DNA of 64,000 nucleotides, taken from assembly GCA_026008535.1 (NCBI GenBank), contig BRKX01000004.1:46211501-46275500 (forward strand), read 5' to 3'. This DNA comes from Perilla frutescens (Eukaryota > Streptophyta > Magnoliopsida > Lamiales > Lamiaceae). Positions 45,261-55,758 of this stretch are shown one piece after another. The position numbers were made by a program, and so were the translations under genes. The notes beneath the pieces were generated by a model, which did not search any database, had not been told where the DNA came from, and saw only the letters and a program-made list of their open reading frames with translations. The stretch's first letter is position 1; each line of letters opens with the position of its first letter.

Positions 45261-47822
45261 TCATGGGGGTTCGTGGAGTGCGATGACTTTGTGCCCCTTG
45301 ACTTGGATGGAACATTTCGTCCATGGGCTGAAAACCTCGAGTGCTCCACAAGAAAATGCTTCTTCAGTCATCGACTCCGTATTCTCTTTAGACTTTGATT
45401 TGCCCGGGAACCACCTCTTCCGGGTGTGGGATATAAGCTTTTGAGGCTCTTGGGCAACCTTCATACTCAAAGTGCATTTATCAGGGACTTCCTTCACTTT
45501 TTCCCTCTCAATCTCCTTGCACTCGCTTTCCGAGCTTCCTTCCTGCACAAAAACTTCCTCGGGCCCGACATCAATAGAATCAAGGGAAGAGCAATTTTTG
45601 ATTATGGGGTTAGCAGGCATAAGAGGATCAAACATAGAGAAAGATACAATTTCTCCAAAAATAGACATTTTCAATGTTACATTTTTGACATCAATGAGGG
45701 TGTTTGTGGTAGCCATGAAGGATCTACCCAAAAGCAATGTGTTTTCTTTCTCATTTTCTTGGGCTTTCCCTATGTCTAAAACAACAAAGTCAACGGGGAA
45801 TATCAACCCACCCACTCTCACAAGGATATCCTCAACAATTCTCTGGGGATATCTAATAGATTTATCAGCAAATTGTAGGCACATTATAGTGGGTTTCAAG
45901 TTCCCTAATTCTAGTTGCTTAAATAAAGAGTAAGACATCAAGTTTATTCCTGCTCCCAAATCTAACATCCCACATACTTCCTTACCATTCCCCAAAGCAA
46001 GTTTAAGAGTAAAACTACCTGGATCACGAAGCTTGGGTAGTAGTTGTTGTTGTAGGATTGCACTCGCCACTTTGGACACCACAATCTTCTCATCCTCCGC
46101 AAACTTTCTCTTCTTGGAAGCTAGTTCTTTGAAGAACTTGACGTAGGCCAGCATATTTCGAATGACATCAAGGAGTGGAAGGTTGACATTCACCTTTGAT
46201 AAGAGTTTGTAGAACTCTTGAAATTGGGTATCTTGCTTCTCATTCCTCAACCGGCTTGAAAACGGAATTGAGAGAGTGTAGGGATTTGCGGCCTTGTGGA
46301 GTGTGGGCTTTCTCACTTCTTCTTTTTCTTTTTCGGGCTCCCTTTGTGGTTGTCGAGGAGCTTCCTCTTCTTTTTCAAAGGTAACTTTCTTTAAGTTGGG
46401 CTCTCCAACCTTGTTCTCCTCAATACCGCCACTTTTGAGCACAGTTATAGCTTGCACTTGCTTGGGCTAGCTTGGCAATTTTCCGTTCTTTAGCCGCTTG
46501 GACAGGTCACTCACCGTATCTGCAACTTGGCCCACTTGGACTTCAATCCTCTTAACCGAGGCTTCCACAGACTCGAATCTTTGTTGAATGGCCTGCATGA
46601 AGGCTTGTAGTGTATCTTCTAAGGGAGGCCTTGTGGGATGGTTTGGTTGAGCCAGATATTGTTGCGGCCTCGGATAAGGTGGAGCTTGGCCGCCTCCGGT
46701 TTGTTGAGGTAGAGACGGTTGTTGTGATGGTAGAGGTGGTAGTTGAGGTTGTCTCCAAGAGAAGTTTGGATGATTTCTCCACCCCGGATTGTATGCTTGA
46801 GAGTATAGGTTGTAAGGTTGGCGTGGTTGGAATCCTTGAAGGGCATGTATTTGCTCTTCAAGAGCATGGAAATGAGCCTCTTCACTTGACTCCGGCTCGA
46901 TCGACCTTTAGCACAAGTTGGCCCCATGGCCATACTCTCCACAAATCCCACAAGTCTCAATGGCCATCACTTGTTGCGGTGGTCTCTCGGAGGTTCGAAG
47001 CATCTCTACTTGCCTTGTCAACTCGGCAAGTTGTTTTGTCACATCATAACTAGGGTTGGCTTCATTGACGGAAGCTCTCTTCCCCCTAAACCTCTTTTTT
47101 TGAAAAATCGTGGCCATCGTCTCATAGATGTTTGAGACCTCTTCGGTGATGCGGCCTCCAATGTCTCCTCCCGATGCATTGTCCACAATATATTGGAAAT
47201 TTTGTGAAAGCCCGTCGTAAAAGAATTGGTTGAGCAACTCGGGTGCGAGATGGTAGTGAGGGCATTGTTGTTGGAGACCTCGAAACCGATCCCAAACTTC
47301 ATAAAATGCTTCACCTGGAGATTGGGTGAAGGTAACAATTTGAGCTCTCAAATCTTAGGTCTTTTGGTTGGAGTAGTACTTGACCATGAACTTCTCATAG
47401 ACGGCATTCCAATTGGCCAATGAATAGGCCGGTAGAGACATGAACCACGTCTTGGCTCGATCCTTCAAGGTATAAGGAAAAAACCTCATCTTCAATTGAT
47501 CTTCGTTCAAACCTTGTAAAGAAAAGATTTGAACAACGACATAGAACTCCCGGATGAAGTTCAAAGCATCTTCGGTCGGCATCCAGTAGAATGAGGAAAG
47601 TTGGCTAAAATGAATGTTCTTCAACTCGTAGTTCATTGCGGCTTCACCAAGAACTATGCAAGAAGTCGACGCCCCAATCACGGGATGAGCAAAATCTCTC
47701 ATATTTCTAGCCGCATTGGCATTGGCATCGGCATTGTCGAGGTTGTTGAAAGGGTTAGCTTCCATCTCTCTTTCCCACTCGAACACGTCGAATCTCCTTG
47801 ATCGATGGATGTCGTCAAACAC
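45261..47822 (-). pseudogene. gag: Element E gag-protease (Athila-like Ty3/gypsy), pol absent
   Basis: On the minus strand, 47822-47355 and 47351-46908 form a gypsy gag (FPYTLKDRAKTWFMSLP, NWNAVYEKFMVKYYSN, GEAFYEVWDRFRGLQQQCPHH-type helices), broken by one stop near 47355. A single knuckle CGICGEYGHGANLC lies near 46925. A Pro/Gln-rich linker follows, then a stop near 46458. The stretch 46457-45261 is open: charged linker, MLAYVKFFKELASKKRKF, and an aspartic protease with DLGAGINLMSYSLF (the family usually has DLGAS) and LLLGRSFMATTNTLIDV. The frame ends at TGA without reverse transcriptase, RNase H or integrase, so pol has been deleted. The N-terminus abuts element F at about 47830, with no 5' UTR, PBS or 5' LTR. 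Confidence 0.85.
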
Positions 47823-47830
47823 GTCTCTTA

Positions 47831-48428
47831 GTTTGATTCCTTAAAAGAAATATCAACTACTGAAGTCACCGATGAGCCAAACCCAGAGAAAGTTCCAACT
47901 GATCAAGTCGAAGTGCTAGATTTAGAAAATCATACTGATCAGTTGAGTGAAGAACAGCAGCAAGGCTTCACAAGCTCACTAGCCATGGTGGTATATGTGG
48001 ATCCAAATCAGAAAAAATCACATCTTACAATACCACCAGAGAAAATCTATGGAGAAACAGAGAGCCTGGGAAATCCTGAGCAGTCCAGGACAATTCCCCG
48101 TGAAGAGATGGGTGGAACTGAAGATGGAGATGAAACCATATCATGAGGTGATGAACTTGTATTAAATGATGATATTCTTATACCTCATGATGATACAGCA
48201 ACATCAGTTCAGTTCCAGGAGCAACCAGAAAGCTCCACTACTCAGTGCACAGTTCAGCATGAAGAACTGTTTCGCAGCACTCAGCAGCAGCTCAAACTGC
48301 ACAGTAAGCTCATGAAGCAGCTACAAGAATAAGTAAGTGCTCAACAAGTCGAAGTAGACTTATCAAGAAATGACAAAACTGGTGAGCTACCTACTAAAAG
48401 ACAGAAAATAGAGCACAAGAAGGATTAG
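47831..48428 (+). pseudogene. Element F accessory frame x, C-terminal part
   Basis: Collinear with the x tails of A (about 8300-8862) and B: an acidic Ser/Glu/Thr region, RTIPREEMGGTEDGDE (compare TVPCEELIG...), a TGA near 48145, the heptad-like QQQLKLHSKLMKQL, a TAA near 48331, and the basic tail TKRQKIEHKKD ending at TAG 48426-48428. Everything upstream of F is lost at the junction with element E. Confidence 0.68.
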
Positions 48429-48765
48429 AGACTGATCAAGCTCAGCTGATTAGGATCTCTAAGTACTCCTCTTGTAATTTTTCTCTATAGTCCTCTTTGA
48501 TCAATAAAATATTATTTTATTGATAAAATGCCATGTCAGCAAAATCATTTGAATTCTTACCGTTGAAATCCTGACAAAGGCATTTAAGGCCAAAAGCAAA
48601 AGCAAGAGACAACAAATTTTCAAAGATATATAAGTATCATTTATTGCTCATAAATCAATTCAGATCTAGTCCTTGCTAGAAGAGATACACTAATTTATCA
48701 AATCATTCAAGAAAGGTCTCTTCTCACTCTCATCTATCTCAAAAAATTCTAGCCAAATTTCGTCA
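48429..48765 (+). promoter_or_regulatory. x-y spacer of element F with TATA box
   Basis: Holds TATATAAG (48627-48634), about 130 bases before the y start at 48766, and a TCTC-rich leader. It matches the spacers of A and B in position and length. Confidence 0.5.
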
Positions 48766-49718
48766 ATGGCTGAATTCCCCAGTTTCCCCAATTCTTTCAA
48801 AAATCAGATGATGAGAGATAAATTCCTTGAGAGGAAGAAATTCTAGGAAATTCTCCATGAATCAAACGGGCAAAATCTGCTTATTAGTCTTCACAAGACA
48901 GGAATTCTTCACTCCCTGGAAACACCACCAAGGTTCTTCAGACAAAACCTGGTGTGTGAATTTCTTCTTCAAGCACAAATCAGTGCAAATGGCAAGGAAA
49001 TATCATCAGTTATCCAAGGCTGATCTATCACGATAACTGAAGGAACAGTTGCTAAAGTTTTTCAACTTCCAAGGCAAGGAGCAACAGTTCAAGACTTGAG
49101 TGAAGCAGCTGAACCATACTGGAGAAGGTGGAAAGCACCCACCTGCAAAAAGGCATTCAGTTTTACCACAACTAAAACTGATCTAAGACCAGAGTATGGA
49201 GTTCTGCTCGACATCACAAACATGATGATGTTTGGAGCAATTGGAAGCCAAAGCCAACTTACCTAGGAGAGGTACAAGATGATGATTCACCTAGCTAAAT
49301 GACGCAAGACAAACTGGGCAGAGTTTGTATTTACTAAAATCAAGCGTTATGTTCTTAAGGCCTCCAACTCAAAGAGAACAAGGAAGTTTGAGTCTATGAT
49401 GGGACTCGTTCTCAGGATGAGCAAGATGATTGAAGATATCTTGAAGCTGCCAAATGATGATGCATTATCAGTCCTCATCTCTGACTGGATTCCCAAGAGA
49501 GGAAGCATTCATCTCCACTCACTCAAGAAGAAAAGGAGGACCAAAGGCAACATAAGTGCCACAACCTTAACCACCTCAACTGCCAATGTCGTTCTGTCGC
49601 TAGTCTCAAAGAACGGATCAACAACTGACTTTCAAGACTATTCTAATCCAGATGAGCTCATTCCATTCATCGGAATCTCTTATGCAGACTATGGAGCTGA
49701 CAACTTAAGGAGGACTTG
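48766..49718 (+). pseudogene. Element F accessory frame y, first part (split by element G)
   Basis: Starts MAEFPSFPNSFKNQ at 48766. TAG at 48844 and at least three later stops interrupt a largely constant frame. Recognisable blocks are MRDKFLERKKF, VCEFLLQAQIS, ITEGTVAKVFQLP, FGAIGSQSQLT, NWAEFVFTKIKRYV, MGLVLRMSKMIED and LISDWIPKRG. It reaches YGADNLRRTC, where element G is inserted. It continues at 60045. Confidence 0.72.
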
Positions 49719-52700
49719 TGTAACGCCCCAGATTTTCAGATCAGGTTTAGAAAATTCTTAATCATAATTAAGAAGTTAAGGAAGAGATTTTTATAAGGTT
49801 TAAGTGAAGTCAGATGCCAGTCATGACTTTAGGGATCAATTTTCGTGAAATCATCTTTTCAGAAATTTCAATCTTAACTTTGTTATGACCGATTTTGGTC
49901 TTCTTAGAAAGGTTTTAACTCAAGGAGTACGCCAGTGTTTTCAGATTTTAAATCTGAAGTTGTTTGAGGTCCCGTGTTTTCGAATTTTAAATCTGAAGTC
50001 GTTTGAGGTCCCGGTGATGAAAAACGTATTTAAAGGATTTATTAATAGTAACTTTTGCGTGCATTTGTGATTTGGAAAATTTATGAAATCCTTCTCGTTG
50101 TTCCAAGTCTTGTTCTGTCAGGCACCTCTCATGGGAAATGATTTAAGGAATCCATTGGCGTTCACAGATTTCAATTCTGAGGTCAATCGAATGCTCGAGA
50201 GCAAAATCTGTCAGTCTGAGTGAATAGTAAAAGTAAATTCCAAAAAAGAAATCTTTTCTCGTCTTTCTTCTGACGACCTGTTTTTTTATCCCAAGTCAGG
50301 TTGGTTCAATAGTGCTTGAGCTAACGAGTCTTCCAGTATTTTCAGATTTTGTGTCTGAGGTCATTTGGACCTTGACATCGAATAAAGTAGCTTTTAACCG
50401 AACCTGGAGTAACTTTAGCAGTGTTTCTGCACTGGAATGGCTTCCAAGGGAAGCCACACCTTTTCCTATAAATATGAGAGGTCTCCTTCACATTTCTTGC
50501 TCATTCATCACTTCTTCATTCTCAAAAATTGAGCGAATAGAAAAGCTCTGAGAAAAAGTCGAGAGGAGTCTCTTCGTGAGTTCACCTCCGAGTCGACAGC
50601 GGAGTGGCGAGGAAGATATGCTTCAGGGGAAGGTTCTAGGGGCTCTGTCGGGTTGTAGTGGTGGCTCTACCTCCATTGCGACTCGATGAGACATCAAGCT
50701 AGCCACCTTCCTTCGGCGCACTCGACTCCATCCATTCTATTTTGTCGACGTCGGATTCAAGCCACTTTCTTTTTGTTTCTAAATTTCTTTTCTATTTTTC
50801 ATTATCGTATTTCATTATCTCTGTCGTTATTTCGTTGCTCGTTTATTTCATTTAAGTTTCGTATTTAAAGTTTTGTATTTAAAGTTTCTTCTAGTTAAAG
50901 ATATAGTCGTGTTTATGCCGTTATAATGTTGATTTCTTTTCAAGTTTAAAGCATGTTTGTTTCTAAGTTTTGGCTAAGTGTAAAGCCTTATTTTAGAGTT
51001 TAAAACATCGAGGAAAGGGAGAGGCGACCAAGTAACTCCTTGACCAACACTTCGATCGGAAGTTTTCAAGGTTCGTGAGAGTGCACGGACCATGCAAGGG
51101 TTGCATGGCCCGTGCAAGGAAGCCCAGAACTCTCGGTATTATTTTCAGAAGGGCTTACACGGCCCGTGCAAGGGTCTGCATGGACCGTGTCGAAAAGTTA
51201 GGCGTGTTTTACTTCGTCTTAAGGCCTAGCACAGCCCGTACAAGGTTAGCACGGCCCGTGCAAGGGTTCTGCAGCCATGTCTCGGCATGTTTCCGTCTGG
51301 AGGCCATAACGTTTGACTCGGTTGGAACCACGAGACTCATGAATACTCAAATCGAAGCTTTTTTGAAGAGCTACGTTGCTACAGTGGCCAATCATCCATA
51401 ATATCGACCATTTTAGTCGGATTTTCCGTCCCCATTTTCAGTAATTTCGGATGTCTAAATCCTTTTAATTCTCATGTTTTAAGTCATAGTTAAGGGTCGA
51501 GAGTTTAGATATCATTTCGATGTCTTAGAAAGGATCTCGAATAAGGTTTGAAGTCATTGATCGACTTTTCTAAGAGGAGGTGAACCCCAAGGAGGCCCGA
51601 AGAAGGATTTTTCGGCTCGTTATCGAGGTGCCTGTCATCGAGGTGGGTGGTTCTAAACCAAGTATAAAGTTTGAGCTAGTAAGCTCTAGAAACATGATAG
51701 GGCAAAGGTGAAATATCCAATAAAAGTATTTTATGCTATGCTTGTTTAGTCTCTGTACAAGGAAAGGAAGGAAGAAAGTGTTATGCATGATTATGTTGAA
51801 TTGTTATTTAAGTTTGATAAGTAAAGAAAGTTGTTATATGTTAATGAGTTCTCGAGCAGGTTTAGATATGCTAAAAATGCTTAAATACTGTTTATGCTAG
51901 CATGAGATACTTAGAATTGCTTAGGTTGCAATCTATGTTTATACGCGTTTATTTTCTCGTATTTGAATATTGAATTTTTGCTAAAACTTATTTAGTTAAC
52001 TATTGCCTTCTAGGGTAGTGATAATTCCCTTATAAGCCGAGATTATGCTAAAATAAAGATTTAGCCTTAGATGGTTGCTCTAGGCTTGGTATTTGCTAGG
52101 AAGGTTAAGTAAGGAAGGAAGGTTAAGTAAGGAATGAAGTTAATGAAGGATATAGTTTCTACTGTAAGTAGGTAATCGAGCTCAAAGAATAGTTTAATTG
52201 CATTATCATGTTGTGACCTTTGTGTCACTAAAGTTGAATCTCGATTAATAGGAGTCACTGCTGGGTAATCCTCTCGTATACTCAGAGGATACTTGAGGTA
52301 ACCCCTCTCTTATCCTAAGGCATATCTAAGGGTGCAGTAGACATCAGGTTTGAGCCAGGAAAGGCGCCATAAATGAAGTAAAAGGTTTTGCGGATATGGA
52401 GAGGGCTTTTGCGTTTTGCTCTCCATATGCTTTCAGTTTATAATTGGATATTTCAAAGTTTATTTAAGATTTTTCACATACAATGTCATTGAGTACATTA
52501 GTGCTCACGCGCTCTTTTTCAAATATTTTCAGATTGAGATGTTGAGGCCGGTGATGTGCTGTTGGTGAGGTTGCCTGAGTTGTTAAAGTTGTTGCTTAAT
52601 GGTTACATGATTTTCTTCCGCGATGTTTCTGCTAAGTACTCTGACATCTAGTATTTAATCTTGATACATATAACTTGATTCTTGATAATAGCATGTCTTA

Positions 52701-53319
52701 AATGTTATGATTCCTAAATAGTAATAAAGTCTTGAGAAATTGAAGCATGTTCTTTGGACATACCCGTTTATGCCTTTATTGATTCCGAGTTATTTGAGTA
52801 GTCATACTTGTTGAGCATTTGGGTATCCATTTATTCTCACTTGACTTGTTAATAAATCTTTCATGCTTGTTATTGTTGTTCGCCTACAAAGAGGCTTTTT
52901 CTTTCAAGCATGATTCCACTCATTTCTAGTTAATCTTAAGTTATGTTTTTGTTTCGTCCCATAAATGGGATAGTATTATTTATTTGACTCCGACTTATTA
53001 ATGAGTCCTTGTCGTTGTGACCCACGAAGGGGTTTTGTTTAAAGAGTCGAATTCATATCTTCTTGTCATTGGATTCTGTTTAAATCTTGATTAGCCTATG
53101 ATATGGCGTTCTTTTGACTCGATTAAATCCTTTTACCCCTTTAATTTGTTGAAGATGATAGTTCTTCCAAGTGATGAAGTTAAGTTGCCTAAGTTTTTGA
53201 GGCACTAACTTAGTTTAATTCTAGAAACACCCCCCTGGATTTTCGATTAATCTTTCGGCTTTTACACATAACACCCCGTCCCTATTAAAAATGGCCGCCT
53301 AAGGGACCGGGCTATTACA
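49719..53319 (+). repeat. Element G 5' LTR
   Basis: A 3601-base LTR. TATAAATA at 50467-50474 sits in a conserved CCTTTTCCTATAAAT context repeated at 56467 in the 3' LTR. The segment 51080-51265 carries multiple CACGGCCCGTG-type palindromes. A GGAAGGTTAAGTAAGGAA duplication lies near 52100-52135. Small frames in the LTR are not credible genes. Confidence 0.9.
51080..51270. repeat. Clustered CACGG(C/A)CCGTGCAAGG palindromes in the G 5' LTR
   Basis: At least six copies or variants of GCACGGCCCGTGCAAGG within about 190 bases. The cluster recurs twice in the 3' LTR (about 57030-57190 and 57797-58000). The core is an inverted repeat that can form hairpins; the function is unknown. Confidence 0.75.
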
Positions 53320-53321
53320 GA

Positions 53322-53333
53322 TGGTATCAGAGC
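53322..53333 (+). promoter_or_regulatory. Primer-binding site of element G
   Basis: TGGTATCAGAGC lies two bases after the 5' LTR end; initiator-Met tRNA type. Confidence 0.9.
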
Positions 53334-55758
53334 AGGTTTGAAACTCTGCAGACCTGTCTCTTCTTAAAGTAATTGATTGAATTCTTATGTGAATATTGAA
53401 TTGTTCAAAGGTATTAATCAGTAACTCTCAGTACATCATCACCCTCGCATCTTCAACAAAGTTAAGGTATGATCGAGTTAAAGTATTTTTTATTATATTT
53501 GGTATAACTTTTTAAAAGTACATAATAAGGTGAAAAGTTTTGAGCAAAGGTAAGGATAGTTGATTTTGAAAATCGAACATTATTTCTTTATGAAATAAAA
53601 TTTTTGGTATTGCCGAAGTTTAAAGTGTAACTTGTTGAAGTAAGTTCTAGATCTATTCATGTAAAGAATTTTGAGTCATTATAGACTCGGGCAAGAAGCA
53701 AATCTTTTCAGAATATCATTTTCTGTAGTTACTCGAAGTATATCGGTCATTTTAGATCGTCAAAATTTTTGAGTAATAAAGTTTGAAAAGTTGATTTAAA
53801 AATCTTCTTTGATAAAGGCTCATCTACTGCACATGAGGAAAGGATCTAAGGATGAGTAGAGAATAAATGAAGCATAGAGAATATAGTTAGAACATAGACT
53901 ATAACAAGTTTGAATTAAGGAGAATTCTATGATTCCCTTTATGTTCTCTTAAGAACCTAGATTGAGTAAGTTCCCTCTCAAGGATCTAAGTTAAGTAGAG
54001 TTGTTCGAAAGAACATTTTTATCGCAATGATGTTCGTGAAAAGATTAAAAGGGTTCCGATAGCAGAAGCGAGAATGAGGTTATGAAGTTAAAGCCAGAAG
54101 CAAGAAGAGGAGCAGTTAAGTGAAAGGCTAGTTATTAGATTGCGGATCTAATGCAAGTTCGAGGAATCCCTATGCGAGCTTTGAACTCAAGAGAAGTCTC
54201 GTCTCAAGATCTAATCACGTTTACAAGGAATGAAGACTCATTTCCTTCGATAGAGCTCGTTGATTTAAAGGAAGGATATTCAAGGTCACGCCGCGTTCAG
54301 TTCCTAAAGTTGTCACATGTTTCAAACCGATTAGTGAAGATGAAGGTTGTCGTTACAAGAGAGTTTAAAGATATATCGGTGTTCTACCGAGCTTGCAGGA
54401 GACGTTGAAGTCAAGCTATTTTAAGTCCAGGAGGTGCTATAGATTAAGTCGCTTTGTCGTATCCCTTTCAATAGGTAAGAAGTCATCCCCGGATGTCGCT
54501 TTTCTGGCCAAGCGCAGCCATTTAAAGTCCAGTCGACTCGTGCTATTTCATAGTATCCTCGTAAAGAAGAAGATGCGTGACGCTCAAGAAAAAAAGGAGA
54601 GAACCCGAAGAAGATCATTAAGAAGATAGACCTAGTGTTTGGTGGATCGAGAGTTTCATTTCAATAGGAAGTTTTGATGAGTCTATTTATTCATTCTTGT
54701 GTCCATTGAATCAATCTCCCTTCAATAGCTTTATATCATTTGAAATTCTTCATTTATATCATTTGAAATTTCTTCGATCATATCCTCTTAGATAATTTGT
54801 AATCTTTTTTTATTTTATGATACTCTTTGATCATCAAGAATCAGTAATAGCACTTCCTTGTTAGGCTATGCTGTCACCTTTGTGAAAATATTTCAGCACG
54901 ATTTCCAGTTTCTAACCATTGATTTCTTCCATATCTTTGTTATGTACAAAGACCTTTCGGGTTATAAGTCCTTTGAAAAGGCAATATTTTGCCATATATA
55001 ACCTAGTGTTATATCCTTTCTAGCTTTTGATCTTGTTAAAGAATTGTTGATCAAATAAAGCCCTCACTCAGAGGCATTTGTTTCCATTTTATCCCACTTA
55101 TAGAAGCTCGAGTGTGGATCTTGGAATAGAGTAGAGAGTAGATAGCAGTATTCTTTAGTCATTATTAGAAGAATAAGAGGTGGTATTTCCTAATAGGAAG
55201 TAGAATCCAAGTAGCGCCAAATAGTATCCTCCAAGGTTAGGACGCGTGTTTGTAAAGTAATTTCTCGGCTTGTTGTGTTTAAAGGCGATCTAGGAATGTA
55301 AGCAAGCAAAGTTCCGAGCGTGCAGTTAAAGCCCAAACATGCGATCTTTACATTTGCAAATGATGGTGATCACCAGCGTGAGCCATGAAGTCAGACTACT
55401 ACTTCGAGAAAAGGAAAAGACTGCAACGAGAATTGAAGATAGAGGTGTATCGTGAAGTACGCCCCCAAGAAGAAGAGGAATTCAAGCATCAAGAAGTTAA
55501 AGATGAAGATAAAGTGAGTTCGAATCTAATAAAGCGTGGAAAGGATCTATCCAAGAAAGCACCCGATTAGCTAGGGTTAGTCATTTATATTTGGAGAATC
55601 GATAAAGTTTTGAGGAAGGTGGCTAGAAGTGGTTTATAGTTGTAAGCTTAGTAAAGGTTTCAAACCAATATGGTTCCATCAAGGCTTTGAAGAAGTATCC
55701 AGGTTTCCGTTTGAGGAGAAGTAAATTTCGGGATGAAATTTCTTTAAGGGTGGTAGGA
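53334..55758 (+). pseudogene. Element G internal region: remnants of gypsy coding sequence
   Basis: No domain remains complete. Near 54340-54420 the words VVTREFKDI, then in a shifted frame TELAGDVEVKL, resemble the link between protease and reverse transcriptase in chromoviral pol. An open stretch at 55385-55570 is Lys/Glu-rich and unidentified. The rest is non-coding. It ends with a purine-rich tract (TTTAAGGGTGGTAGGA, 55744-55758) just before the 3' LTR. A deletion derivative is the simplest reading. Confidence 0.6.

Noticed and set aside
45426..47135. Several plus-strand frames of 60-150 codons
   Set aside because: Antisense shadows of the gag-protease coding region of element E.
51075..51401. 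108-codon Arg/Ala-rich frame, also seen at 57130 and 57939
   Set aside because: Translation of the CACGGCCCGTG palindrome cluster; repeated with the LTR and not consistent between copies.
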